From contig NC_088679.1 of NCBI RefSeq assembly GCF_950023065.1, positions 79,298,001-79,362,000 of the forward strand: 64,000 nucleotides of DNA, in the 5' to 3' direction. Origin of the DNA: Planococcus citri. Taxonomy: Eukaryota; Arthropoda; Insecta; Hemiptera; Pseudococcidae. This document shows positions 45,961 to 57,960 of the stretch, piece after piece; within the stretch, counting starts at the first letter, position 1; each line of letters opens with the position of its first letter. The notes under the pieces are model-generated. The model saw only the letters and a program-made list of their open reading frames with translations. It was not told where the DNA came from and searched no databases. The translations under genes and the position numbers were made by a program.

Positions 45961-47575
45961 ATCTCAGTTACATATTATCCTCTGGAACTGGGCCTTTTTT
46001 GCTAAAAAAAAAAAAGGTTGAGTAAAGTCTAGAGCAGAAGATACACGATTTTTTTCACAAACCCCTTTGTTTAAGGACCCATCAGTATCTCTTATCAGGC
46101 GCACCATAGGAGCTAAAATTTTTCTGGGTGATTTTCAGTTCAAAATGGAGGTCTTGATACCAAATTTGATTAAGATCCTCCGATATTTTTTTTTCGCGAT
46201 CAACTTTAAATAAATTCACAATTTGAAAATTTCTTTGCATGGAGACTGGAAATAGAAAACACCCGTATCTTATGATTTTTCTCAAAGATACTCCGTTGTA
46301 TATCCAAATCTTAATTTGATCACTCACTTTCTGAACACCTTATGTATCTACTACCTACGTATAACCATTCTAATACTCCTATTTTACCACCACACTCCAT
46401 AGGACTCTCTCAAAGATTACTCTATTCAACCACACACCATCTCGTATTCTTCCATAACACTATAAATGTGATATCTACGTGATACATTGTGATACACCAA
46501 TCATTTCCATTCTCAATAATAATTACAGCAAAGACAATCATACAGTTCGGTATGTTTACATTATTTTGACTAAGAGTGAATAGCATACAAATCGAATCCG
46601 CGCGTAGGTACAAAACACCAAACATTTTAAACAGTTAGAAATCTTCACTTCGGTACACTCGTCGTCCTCGAAACAGATTAAGAAATGAACCATACACGTA
46701 GGTACGTACACGAATACCTACCTAACATATATAAGATGAAAAGAGAGAGCTGCAACATGATATTTGCACACAATATTTTCTCAAATCAAAATGGATAAGA
46801 GACGCTATACGATGTAAACAAAGCGTAATTACGCGGTAGGTAAATACGATACGAGCCATCTGGGTAAACTCTCATTCTCTCTAAACTCTAGTCATACCTA
46901 CCAATTCGATGTACTTGCTCGTAGTACTAGATCGTACTACTACAACATTGGTATATGTATAGCTCTACCTATTCAATTTCTTTACTTAAACAATGATCGT
47001 ACAGATACAATACCTTCGCGAATATATGCAATATTACAAATAGTACGTACAAATATTGTATCTGTACATTTTGACATACGTGTTTGATTTGTACATCGTA
47101 TATTTACGCAGAATCTCGTAATTTTTTTCTCGTCTCCGTTTCGCGCGCACAGCACGCGAATTATTATGTATCGTATATAGTACATATGTAATATTTCATC
47201 GAAAATTATAAATAAAATTCGTAATATTAAATTTGGCAACGGAGCGTGAAAATCGAACAAATATACAAATACATATAGGTTAGGGTAGGTAGAGGTACTG
47301 TACGGTACATTAAAATGGGAATGCTCGGTCGCGGGTCGAGCTTGTACTGAATGCTTCAACGCTTCGACGAATCAGCCAATTCAATATACAAACAATCTAC
47401 CAAACGTGTACAATTATCGTATGAAATATTGGTACGCCGCATACCTACTCGCGTACTTTAGCTATAGCACAATAGTGTAACATACTGGACTAGTGCGAAT
47501 CGAACCCAGTACTATACAGCTTTAGCTACACAGTACAGTACGGTACATATTAAATATTATATCTAAATAAAACAC
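45961..47575. other. Upstream region of the gustatory receptor gene
   Basis: Comparatively complex, little-repeated sequence from about 46680 to 47570, including CpG-containing words. It could hold the gustatory receptor promoter or an unrecognised nAChR first exon. No clear exon found. Confidence 0.35.
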
Positions 47576-47635
47576 ATCGTCGACTTCGTCATCGTCATCA
47601 TCGTCATCGTCGTCGTCATCATCATCATCATCCCA
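47576..47635 (+). repeat. CGTCAT trinucleotide microsatellite
   Basis: A run of (CGTCAT)n/(CGT)n/(CAT)n of about 60 bp lies 150 bp upstream of the gustatory receptor start codon. The aspartate-rich minus-strand open frame is an artefact. Confidence 0.85.
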
Positions 47636-47785
47636 GTCGAAGGAACACTTTAGGTAAACATACGAGTAATTTGATTCTGTATTTCGCACCAACGAATACC
47701 CATCCAATCCATCTTTTTTAGGTACCTCTATAACCTTATACGAGTCGAGTTAGTACAACATAGGGTATACTACGAGCGAAGCGAA

Positions 47786-47969
47786 ATGCGTACGCTTCAT
47801 AAAAGTGATGATTTCACACGTTTGTCGAACAAAATTCACATCGCAGCAAAGTACGCTGGCAAACAGGCCGATTGGTTTTTTGTGCGAAACATTCGTCCGT
47901 TGTTGACTTTAATGAAGGTTTGCGGTTTATTACCGGTAAACGTTTCGGCGACTGCCAATGTTAGTTCAG
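47786..47969 (+). CDS. Gustatory receptor, exon 1
   Basis: This is the first coding exon of a candidate insect gustatory receptor (7tm_7 family). It starts at ATG 47786 and reads through DWFFVRNIRPLLTLMKVCGL and LPVN to donor TTCAG/GTAAAT. An N-terminal 'RPLL.L.K..GLLP' stretch is typical of this family. It contributes residues 1-61 plus one base. No stop lies directly upstream in frame, and an AG acceptor-like site sits near 47721, so a further 5' exon cannot be excluded. The start was chosen because the joined protein then has normal family length (414 residues). Confidence 0.8.
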
Positions 47970-48100
47970 GTAAATCGAATAAATTAAATTTTTGCACCAC
48001 CGAGCACCTCAAGTTTACTCTTTAGCTCGTAGCCGACCCACCACGTTTACTCTGAACAAACTTGTACTATAGCGTAGTATCGCGATTTTAATCGTTTCAG

Positions 48101-48390
48101 GGGTCAAGATGTCGTCGTCGTCGTCGCCGCCGCGGTCGACAACGATGCCCAAAACTGATTTCGTCGTTTTTACCTATTCCCTCGCGTTATGGGGTTATAT
48201 ATTTTACAACATTGTTCTCATATACGTTCGTAGCTTTCAAAGACTGGTGCAGCCCAAAATACCGTTCATTCAATTAACCAACATTTGCGTTAATTTGCTC
48301 GTCATCAATTTGTACACTCTGATTCCGTACACGCATTGGTTGTTTTCCAAGAAGTACGTTGCGCATATTTTACAATGGCAACAGTTGCTG
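48101..48390 (+). CDS. Gustatory receptor, exon 2
   Basis: This exon runs from acceptor ATCGTTTCAG to donor TTGCTG/GTACGT. Two bases complete the split codon, then 96 codons follow with no stop. It contains a serine/proline run, then two predicted membrane segments: FTYSLALWGYIFYNIVLIYV (TM1) and NICVNLLVINLYTLIPY (TM2). It ends in phase 0 at QWQQLL. Family members are odour or taste ion-channel subunits with an intracellular N-terminus. The next intron is about 6.3 kb and holds minisatellites and SINE-like repeats. Confidence 0.8.
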
Positions 48391-48549
48391 GTACGTACCT
48401 GCGTAATTATTTTTTTACATATTTTTTAACTCATAGGAAGTAATACTATTAGAGTGATCTGTGTCACTCCGACTTTGCCCTATTTTGTTTGCTGGTTGTC
48501 CACATTTTTAGGTAAATAAATCATTACGTCACACGATTTCTTCAATTTT

Positions 48550-49080
48550 GTGGCAATTTTCAGAGCAAATAGGGCGATAGAGAGACCCAATCAAAAAAAT
48601 AAGCCGATATTCGTTTTCAGCGCTCTCAAAAACCTAATAAACCATATGTCACACGATTTTTTCCATTTTCATGAAATTTGAAGGTTCGGGAAGGGAGGGA
48701 GGAGGGAGGGGGTCGAATCGAAAAAATTGGAAATTTGGTTAATATTCGTATTCAGCGCTCCCTAGGAGCAAATAAACAATATGTCACACGATTTTTTCGA
48801 TTTTCATGGAATTTGAAGGTTCGATGGAGGGGGGGGGGCGGGTGTTGGAGAGGTCGAAACAAAAAAATAAGTTGATATTCGTATTCAGCGCTCTCAAAAA
48901 CCTAATAAACCATATGTCACACGATTTTTTAAATTTTCATGGAAATTGAAGGTTTGATGTGGTTGAGGAGGGTGGGGGGGGGTGGAGCGGTCGAATCAAA
49001 AGAATTCGTTGACATTCGTATTCAGCGCTCCCAAAAACGTATGAAACGATACGTCACTCGATATTTGATATTTTTTTTAC
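48550..49080 (+). repeat. Minisatellite in gustatory receptor intron 2
   Basis: Four units of about 120 bp carry ATTCGTATTCAGCGCTC, AAAAACCTAATAAACCATA and TGTCACACGATTTTTT, separated by G-rich spacers. They clearly relate to the 26.05-26.47 kb array. Confidence 0.75.
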
Positions 49081-51368
49081 ATTTTTACCAAAACTCCTCC
49101 TCACCATTTTGCAAATCTCAGCGCAAAACATTCGTATTTGTAAATATAAAAATACATGTTTCTGGAATTTTTTCTCAAATTTTTAAATCACTGCTCAAAA
49201 ATTTGGCAAGATTTTGAAACTAGCGACTTCGAAAAAAACCTCAACTTTCCCAAGCAAATTAACTCAAAAATTGGATATTACGATGACTGATGAGAAATTT
49301 ACAACCGTCCATAAAAAAATAATACTCACTCGACTCGACCTGTGGGGGGGGTGTGTGAGGGCCAACATCAGAGATTTTCCCTCTTTCCTTACGTGATGAA
49401 CTTATATCCAGTTTCATCTTCATCTTCGGTTCGAGTAGTTGTGAAATTAGGCGACGAAGACGTTAATAAAATTGCCTACCCAGTTTGCCGTAAATAATAC
49501 ATCAATGAGACATAATTATGATATATGTACAGGGTGGCACAAAAAGTTCTGACCGTGACGTGATGCAACAGTTTTTTGCTTGCAGTAACGAAAGGTTTCG
49601 ATGATGCTGTCAAAACTTTTGGGCTTGTATATAGGGTGTCCTGAAAACTATGCGACGTAATGCAATTGAAGAAATTTTAATTGGGAAGGGTAAATTACTC
49701 GCATTTTATTTTTTGGGAAGCGGGAGGGGATTTTTAACAATTATTGGTCCGAAGTTTGGGAACCATTTGAATCGTCACAACATTTTACCACTGATCAATT
49801 GCATTGGTTGAAGCAGGTAGGTATCTAATGTTTGATAATCAACTCGATTTTCCTAAAATTTCTCAAAGTTCCTACATATGTAATTTCATAATTTTTTTCT
49901 CAATTAATTCTATGTTTTTTCAACGAGTTTTAACGTAATTTGTGCAATTTTTACCAGATTTTGTTCAATTTCACTGAAATTTCATCAATTTTTGAGAAAT
50001 TTTAATGATCATTGATCAAAAACATTTTATCAATATTTTATCCAACTTTTGTCAATTTTATTCAAATTTCATCAGTTTTATTGAATTATTGAATTGGTAA
50101 AAGTTGGAATAAGGGACAGTTGGGAAGAAATTGCGTAAGCAGGCAAAATCAAAGAACCTTTAATTAAAAATTTTCAGACGTTTTCACCCAAAAAGTTGAC
50201 TACTTTTCACATCAAAAATAATGTTTTACATGAAATTTTCCAAAAAAAAAAAGGGCCTCTGCAATACATTTCAGTAAAAACTTCCAGAAAGTCCAACTTC
50301 TGCTGAAATCTCAAAAAAAGGTCTATCTTTCGCAAAAAATTCGGAAACAATAATTTATAATTTCTGGCGGATCGAAAAAAAAGTAGGTCTCAGAATTTTC
50401 TGAAATTGACATATGTGGTTCCTTTTGAGTTGAAACCACCCCAAAAAAGTTTTTAGCCCCTCGCGGCACTATGGAGCTGAGCCACGTGGCCTCAAAGTGG
50501 GGCCATTTTGACTAAAAATTCACGTTTTCAGGTTTAAAGCCCCAAAATCGATTTTTAAAATTTACGGCTAGCACTGAATTTGTAGAGTTTGAGATGCTGA
50601 ATCTCCCTGTGGAGTTCGTTTTTTTTTTTTCGGTGGTCGCTTACGTCTGCAATAAGTCCTTGAAAGTACAAAAATTGCTGATTTCAAGGTGTCACGAAAA
50701 CGTTTCCGCGTATTTATGCCCAAATGGTGTTTTGTGGGGGGACATATCGATGTGGTAAGTTGTATACTTATGTAGTCAAGGGGTTAAATTTAAAATCATC
50801 AATATACCCTCAGATCGCTGATAGGGTACATGATTCAAGTTTTGTACAACATTTTAGGATTTCATCAATTTGAAAATTTCATCTGATTGCTTCTACCTAC
50901 TATTTTTCATGTTTTCAAAAAAATTTTCATTCCATTTTTTAAAAGTTCAATTTTGAATGACATACGTATCTTGGAAGTACACAAAACCTTTTTTGAAAAA
51001 TGTGAAAATCATTCAAAAATATCAAAAAATGATGGACCATCAAAAAACGACAAAAATTTGAGAACATGTCTCATTTGGGTAAAATTTCGCACAGATTGCT
51101 TAGAATATTGAAAAGTAGGTAGAGGTACCTACCAAGAATTAATTGAAAATTCTCAAAATTGAATGATGATTTGTCAAAACTGCAGAAAGTGTCATTAAAT
51201 TTGTTAAAATTGAGCCCAAAAAACCCAATTTTTATATTCAAAATTCAAAGTATGAATTAACCTAAACAAATTTAAAATAAAACTAAAACACCATAAAAAT
51301 CCTTTTTTGATTCCACTTTATAGGCATCCCGTTGATGCTTCTTAATTAATTTTCAATTTTTGTCATCT
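49081..51368. other. Gustatory receptor intron 2, degenerate repeats
   Basis: AT-rich text. ACAGGGTGGCACAAAAAGTT at about 49530 and TATAGGGTGTCCTGAAAACT at about 49631 look like single mariner-type ends. No coding sequence recognised. Confidence 0.4.
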
Positions 51369-51550
51369 TTTGATATTTGAAGGTTGAAATTTTTGAAGGT
51401 CGAAAGTGAAGGTTGAGAGCTTAAAATGTTGAAAGTTGAAAGTTTTGAAGAGCGAAAGTTTTGAAGGTTGAAGGTTGAAAGTTGAAAAGTTGCAAGTGTT
51501 GAAGGTTGAAAGTTAAGAAGTTGAAAGTTGTGAAGGTTAAAAGTTATGAA
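51369..51550 (-). repeat. GAAGGTTGAAAGTT minisatellite, block 1
   Basis: Many imperfect copies of a 14-bp word with consensus GAAGGTTGAAAGTT occur here. Minus-strand open frames rich in FNLQ/STF residues are by-products. Confidence 0.85.
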
Positions 51551-51596
51551 TGGTAATGTTGTTAGACGGATATGCCTTAATGGTAACACGTAATAT

Positions 51597-52373
51597 CGCA
51601 CCTTGGGAGTAATAATGTGACATCTCAAAAAAAATTTATTTTAATGTTTTTGCATTTTTGGGGCTTGTATGACCCCCCTCAACCAAAAATAACACTTTGA
51701 GTTGGGTACAGTATCTGGATCATGTAAAAAACCCAAATGGCCTAACTCAAAATTTCAACAACATTGCAAGTTGTTTGGAGTTATAAGGGCACATCTCAAA
51801 AAACTCCACCTTTTTTGAGCAAATTTCGTACATACAAAGTGTTAACAAACAGTTTTGATTGTTTTGAATGTTTTTCAGTTAGAAATAGTCACAAGGAGTG
51901 CATTTTTTATTGGTTTGTACCAAATGTAAAAAATTTTTTAAATTGATCACTTTTCAGAAAAATTAATTTGCACATATAATGAAATTTTAGTTTTTTGAGA
52001 AAAACTCAAAAACTAAGCACTCTAGAAAAAAACTAACCACATTATGTCGATTGGAAATTTAATTCTCTACAACTTTGTTATCATGAAATTTTTTTGGACG
52101 CTTCCTTTCGCCTCCACATCAACTTTAATGAAAGGTGCTAACTCAAAATGTTTTCCAAACATTGAAATATTTCCTCTTTAAGATTTTATTTTTCAAAGTG
52201 TTCTTATGCTAAATGAAGATAGAATACCAGATCTTTAAAATGAGGCGCTATTCATTCCTCACAATTAATTATAAGTTGATAAAAATAATGAATGAAGTTT
52301 AAAAAAATAAGAAAATCACTCTCCTGTAAAATTTCACTTTTTTGAGATGTCACCTTATTACTCCCGAGGTGCG
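51597..52373 (+). mobile_element. Copy 2 of the CGCACC.TGGGAGTAATAA element (complete, 777 bp)
   Basis: Inverted ends CGCACCTTGGGAGTAATAAT and mirror ATTACTCCCGAGGTGCG are flanked by ATAT on both sides (51593-51596 and 52374-52377). The uninterrupted sister of the target lies at about 52863-52900, confirming the insertion point. An internal copy of the terminal word (GGAGTTATAAGGGCACATCT) occurs near 51777. Confidence 0.8.
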
Positions 52374-52376
52374 ATA

Positions 52377-53105
52377 TGTAAATAGGTAAATTAACCCTTC
52401 CAGCACCGTTCAGTGATGTGGTTGGTAACATTGAGTGGTCAAGGTGCCAAATGAGCCTTCCAGCTTCTTTGGCAACTGGACCAACTCGTAGTTTGTTTTC
52501 GTGAGTCAAAGGATTGCCAAGTTAATATGTCTTTAAACTTCATGAGCTCTGGCCCATAGTTAAAAGTTTCTGTATATTTTGTTGAGTACATTGGACTTCG
52601 AGTGATCAATCTCTGATGGCTCAGTGGGTCGCGGACACGCCTGCTTTGACACCTACGGTGCATTGGGGTTTCAAATTTGAGAATTTTCTTCGTTTTGCTC
52701 TGCTCACCAATTTCTCATCCAAGAAACTCATGGGGGGGGGGCAGCTAGGGTCCGTACAGTCAGTGTTATCATTAAGTCATGTCTGTGTCTCACACCGTAA
52801 TTTCCTCTGCTGGGAACTTAGCTCGCTGAGTCAATGCTGAGTAAACCCACGGAGGGCATATGTTAGATGGATATGCCTTAATGGTAACACGTAATGTGTA
52901 AATAGGTAAATTAACCCTTCCAGCACCATTCGGTGATGTGGTTGGTAACATTGAGTGGTCAAGGTGCCAAATGAGCCTTCCAGCTTCTTTGGCAACTGGA
53001 CCAACTCGTAGTTCGTTTTCGTGAGTTAATGAGGTACCAAGTTAATATGTCCTTAATTCTTTAGAGCTTCGGCCCTAGGTTTAAAGTGTTCCTGTATAGT
53101 TTTAA
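52377..53105 (+). repeat. SINE-like dimer
   Basis: Two copies of a roughly 200-bp body (AGGTAAATTAACCCTTCCAG, GGTTGGTAACATTGAGTGG, CCAACTCGTAGT) lie at 52380-52590 and 52890-53100. Between them is a head with A box TGGCTCAGTGGG (52617-52628) and a weak B box GGGTTTCAAATTTG (52666-52679). A shared leader GATATGCCTTAATGGTAACA precedes both bodies (51567 and 52870); in the first copy the 777-bp element separates leader and body. Confidence 0.6.
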
Positions 53106-53394
53106 TTAGTGTTAAATAGAATTAAAGTAATCCCCCCAGAGTTAACTTGTGTTTTTCCAATCATTTCTCCAAGTCGGTTACTAAGTGTGTCATCTTTGAC
53201 AACAATAAATTCGTTTACACGAAATCTTATGATATTATAGTGTGTTCGGTAGTGTACTTCAAATCCTAATACAATTACAGTTGTGCACACATCGTAGCAT
53301 TACCTGCTAATTTTAGTAGGTAATCCTAGTAGATATCAGATATACAAACGAATAATCTTAGTGATATCTACGACCCATTAATATTTTATCAATG

Positions 53395-54110
53395 TTTTGA
53401 AAGTTGAAAGTAAAGGTTTTGAAGGTTGAAAAGTTTGAGGTCAAAAAGCTGGAGATTTTGAAAGAAAAGTTTTTAAGGTTGAAGTTTTGGATGTCAAAAG
53501 TTGAATGTTGACAGTTGAAAGTTTTGAAGGTTGAAAGTTTTTGAATGTCAAAGATGGTGAAGGCTGAAAGTTGAAGGTTGACAGTTTTGAAAATTGAAGG
53601 GTTTGAAGGTTGAAAATTGAAAATTGTGAAGGTTGAAAATCGAAAACTTGCGCTCTCACTTTGTTTGGGCAAAACTGAAAAAAAAAGTTGAAGGTTGACT
53701 GTTTTTGAATGTCAAAGGTATAACGCTGAAAGTTGAAGGTTGTGGAGGTTGAAAGTTGTGAAGGTTGGAAGTTGAAGGTCGACAGTTTTGAAAAGTGAAG
53801 GGTTGAAGGTTGAAAATTGAAAGTTGTAAAGGTTGAAAAAGTTGAAAGTTTTGAAGGTTGGAAATCGAAAGCTTGCGCTCTCACTTCGTTCGGGCAAAAT
53901 TGAAAAAGTTGAAGGTTGACAGTTGAAAGTTGAAAGTTTTTGAATGTCAAAGGTAGTGAAGGCTGAAAGTTGGAGGTTGTGGATGTTGAAAGTTGTGAAG
54001 GTTAAAAGTTGTGAAGTTTGAATGTTGAAAAGTTGAAAGTTTTGAAGGTTGAAAATCGAAAGCTTGCGCTCTCACTTCGTTCGGGCAAAATTGAAAATGT
54101 TCTGTTCTTT
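53395..54110 (-). repeat. GAAGGTTGAAAGTT minisatellite, block 2
   Basis: Same word as at 51369-51550, with higher-order units of about 200 bp that end in GCTTGCGCTCTCACTTCGTT and GGGCAAAATTGAAA (three occurrences near 53650, 53870 and 54070). Long minus-strand open frames here are not genes. Confidence 0.85.
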
Positions 54111-54665
54111 TTTCGAATTTGATTTTCAAAGGCCAGAAGGCTAAAAAAAACACGAAGAATGAAGCGACAAATTGCGAATTTTGGACCTTGCGATAGAAAA
54201 ATTCAAATTTTTTGTCAAGTATAAATGCATCGTTTTTGAAAATTGAAAATTATTCAGCAGTTTTGTTTCCAACTCCCCCTTTCGGTGAAAATTTAGAGAA
54301 AACTGGCGAATAAAGTTGGGAAAATTTCAGTCTTACCCCCTTCCCTCCCTTCTCCGCCTCTGATGAAACCTTACGCTGAGTTGAGTGATGGGGTGAGAGC
54401 GAGGGAGGGAAAAATAAAGAAGCAACCCAAAAATTGAAAAAAATCTGTGCTCCCGGATTTCATATTACATACGCACATACAATAGAACGGTTCGAATGAA
54501 CCCCTAATCGCTTCTGAAGACCTTCTGAATCTCGATTTCCAACTATTTTATTTCATTCCTTCATCTCAAATCAGGTCAGGATCACCGAACTGATCCATTC
54601 GTATAATAAATAATTACTTAACACAGAGTTGATTTTTTTCCTCAAATCTTTACCATTTCATTTAG

Positions 54666-54920
54666 ACATCTTACGAGCAAATTTTCGGATCGTGTCCAGA
54701 CATCAAAGCGAAAAAAAACGTATTCACGGGTATCTGCATGATATTCGTCTTAATAGTGCTACTCGGCGGCATCTTGGCATACGGATTACCAGACAAGTTA
54801 TACGTGGCGGTCGAAGTATGCGGCATTATCGTAATTCTCACTTCTTCGGCTATATTATGGTGTCAATTATGCCGAAACGCAACCATTATCGGACACGATT
54901 TGAGGACTCGCGTGAAAAAT
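54666..54920 (+). CDS. Gustatory receptor, exon 3
   Basis: This exon of 255 nt (85 codons, phase 0 at both ends) runs from acceptor CATTTAG to donor AAAAAT/GTACGT. It reads TSYEQIFGSCPDIKAKKNVF, then TGICMIFVLIVLLGGILAY (TM3) and VEVCGIIVILTSSAILW (TM4), and ends IIGHDLRTRVKN. The reading frame continues exactly from exon 2. Confidence 0.82.
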
Positions 54921-55236
54921 GTACGTATAAAACGTCGTCGTCATAATACATATATCCTACATAATAGAGCACAGGCAAGGCGCGAAGCGAGGGGAGGTAC
55001 GATAGGATACGTGTATATAAGCTGAAAAGCTATACGCAGGCAGGCACCTATTCAAATTTAGAGATTATTTTACAGTTTATACGCCAACGCTGAACGCTAT
55101 ACACCTTTATATTATGTACGAGTACCTTTACCTATGGTATACCGTGGCGTATAAGTATATACGTACGAGTATAGTTCGTTCCCCTAAATTTCGCTTTGTT
55201 AAGGAGCCTAACGACAATGTATTGATACAATTTCAG

Positions 55237-55515
55237 ACGAAAGTTTGTTCGGCGTTCGACTTTCATACGACGTTACACGTATGGCTGAAACTTTCCACCA
55301 TCACGCAAGATGCCGGCGATACGTTCACCAAGCTCATAGCAGTTTCTATATTTTTAACCGTATTATCCGGCGTTCTCGCAGCATTCGGAGAAATATTAAA
55401 CATTTTAAAGGGCTACACTCCCAATAGCGGTACGCTCGTGTCGTGCTTTTTTACCTTCTCCGATTTCTACAATTTGTATTTGATTTGCAACGTTTCCTAC
55501 AAAGCATCTGAAAGC
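55237..55515 (+). CDS. Gustatory receptor, exon 4
   Basis: This exon of 279 nt (93 codons, phase 0) runs from acceptor CAATTTCAG to donor GAAAGC/GTAAGT. It begins TKVCSAFDFHTTLHVWLKLS. It includes KLIAVSIFLTVLSGVLAAFG (TM5) and FFTFSDFYNLYLICNVSY (TM6) and ends YKASES. The exon layout, with small phase-0 exons after TM6, is common among insect gustatory receptors. Confidence 0.83.
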
Positions 55516-55689
55516 GTAAGTAGAAGTACCTTTACCGCACGAGTATAATACCTTTACATACATACGTCTTATTCGGATAAGCTGATTCAGCCAGGTGTAT
55601 CTACTTATATTTTTTTCCTTCAAAATTTATATATCACGTTATTGTTATTATTATTATTATTTTTTTTTGAAAAAAAATAAATCGTCCAG

Positions 55690-55761
55690 GTTGGTCGGAA
55701 AATGCTCAGAACTATTCTCGAACGTAATTACAGCAGATGTGATTTAATACAGCTTCAACAA
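55690..55761 (+). CDS. Gustatory receptor, exon 5
   Basis: This 72-nt exon has acceptor ATCGTCCAG and donor CAACAA/GTAAGC. It encodes VGRKMLRTILERNYSRC then DLIQLQQ, the cytoplasmic segment between TM6 and TM7. It is phase 0 on both sides. The following intron is about 6.1 kb and filled with foldback repeats, so the last two exons would be easy to miss. Confidence 0.8.
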
Positions 55762-56595
55762 GTAAGCATCTTTGTACGTACTATACGAAGAAATATGAAT
55801 GGAAATAAGTAATACGTTTTTTAGAACAACTGTAGTGGGGGGGGGGGGGAGGAGGGAGGTTGAAGTTGTCTACAAAGAGAACCTTTCGAGGTATCTCCGT
55901 TTACCTCAGATTTCAATGGTACCACGATTTTTGAAAAGAGCATGGTCTGAAATCCCCATAATCAAAATTTCAGCTGCCTAAATTAATTTTTCGATCTTCG
56001 ATGAATTATTAAAATCCCAACAATTGTCATTTTTTTTTGAATAAAAAATGCATTGAAACCAACTTCTCAGACCTGAATTTTCCAGCTTTGGGCCATTCTG
56101 GAATCTCCAACGCGATTTTTAGTTTTACAGAATTTTTAAATTTCTCCAGCGGGCGTTTGAATTAATTTGGGAAGCTGAAAATCGAACTGTGACTCCCCCC
56201 CCCTCCTTGACGAGTCAAGATTACATTTTGAAAATCAGCTTTATTGTGCGAGGTAAAAATCCAATCTTGAGCTTGTCTGATTTTTAATCTTACATGGACC
56301 CAAATCGATTCGGATTTGAGATTAAAATGCAATTTAGAAGGAGAAAAAATATTTTTCCAAAATTTTTTAATGGTGATTTTAAGACTCTTCTCAGCAAATT
56401 ATAGGCCCTTGAAATCAAAATTGTCCCTTTATAACTATGGTTTTAGGAGCGAGTACTCAGTCCAGATCATTTGATTAAAGAAATGGATTTTTAGCTTTAA
56501 TATGCAAATTGGCTTAAATTTTCTCATTAAAGACACTAAAACGAAACCCCTAAAACTGAAAAATTTGGAAATGAAATTAAAAACTGACAAGGGAA

Positions 56596-57960
56596 CCTCT
56601 TGAAGTGTCCGCCTCCGATTTGAACGGGACCGCGATTTTTGGAAAGAGCATGTTCTAAAACCGCCAAATCCAAATTTTCAGCTGCCCAAGTTCATTTTTC
56701 GATTTTTGGCGAATTTTTGAAAATCCAAAATTGACTATTTTGGTGATTTATGCTCTTTTTTAAAAAGTACGTACTTGATCAGTAAAAATGTTCAAAATAA
56801 GTCCTAAAACTGATATTAACCCCCCAAATCCAAATTTCGCCATTTTCAGCCATTCTGGAGCCTCCAGCGCTATTTTTCAATTTCTCCAGAATTTTCAATT
56901 TGCTCCAGAAGGCGTGAATATGAAGTTGGGCAGCTAAAAATCGAGTTGTGTGTTATACTCGACCTGTTTAACGAATTTATCCACATTTGAGCCGATTCTG
57001 GAGCGGACACCTCAAGAGTGGTTTTTTGACCAGCTTTTTTTCATAATAAAAATATCCAAAAACTAAAAATTCCTCTTTTGTGAGAAAATTTTTGAAATTT
57101 GCGCGAATCGCTGTTTTTTGTCATTAGTTAACCAAACGAGAGCGAATATCGCCATTTCCAGCCATTCTTGGGCCTCCCTTTAATTTTTGGATATTTTTAT
57201 TATGAAAAAAGCCATCAATCAAAAACCCACTCTTGAGGTGTCCCCTCCTGAATCGGCTCAAATGTGAATAAATTCGTTAAACAGTTTGAGTATAACACAC
57301 AACTCGATTTTTAGCTGCCCAACTTCATATTCACGCCTTCTGGAGCAAATTGAAAACTCTGGAGAAATTGAAAAATCACGCTGGAGCCTCCAGAATAGCT
57401 GGAAATGGCGAAATTCGCCCTCGTAGGGTTAATTGATAACGAAATACAGCGATTCGCGCAAATTTCGAAAATTTCCTCGCAAACGGTAAAATTTTGATTT
57501 TTTTGGATTTCTTATTATGAAAAAAGCTGGTCAAAAAAACACTCTTTAGGTGTCCGCTCCAGAATCGGCTCAAGTGTGGATAAATTCGTTGAACAGGTCG
57601 AGTATAACACACAACTCGATTTTTAGCTGCCCAACTTCATACTCGTATTCACGCCTTCTGGAGCAAATTGAAAATTCTGGAGAAATTGAAAAATCGCACT
57701 GGAGGCTCCAAAATGGCTGGAAATGGTGAAATTTGGATTTGGGGGGTTAACATCAGTTTTAGGACTTATTTTGAACATTTTCACTGATCAAGTACGTACT
57801 TTTTAAAAAAGAGCATAAATCACCGAAATAGTTAATTTTGGATTTTCAAAAATCGAAAAATGAACTTGGGCAGCTGAAAATTTGGATTTTGGGGGTTTTA
57901 GAACATGCTCTTTCCAAAAATCGCGATCCCGTTCAAATCGGAGGCGGACACCTCAAGAGG
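56596..57960. repeat. Large foldback (palindromic) repeat in gustatory receptor intron 5
   Basis: The left arm begins CCTCTTGAAGTGTCCGCCTC and is mirrored at 57960. Arms of about 470 bp (56596-57075 and 57490-57960) match with many small differences. A third partial copy (57190-57420) lies between them, so the centre holds two competing hairpins. Shared words include AGTACGTACTT, CTGGAGCCTCCAG and CTCGATTTTTAGCTGCCCAA. Confidence 0.8.

Noticed and set aside
47522..47707. Minus-strand frame with a long aspartate run
   Set aside because: Comes from the CGTCAT microsatellite.
53441..53950. 169-residue minus-strand open frame rich in FNLQPST
   Set aside because: Pure product of the GAAGGTTGAAAGTT satellite, with no domain.
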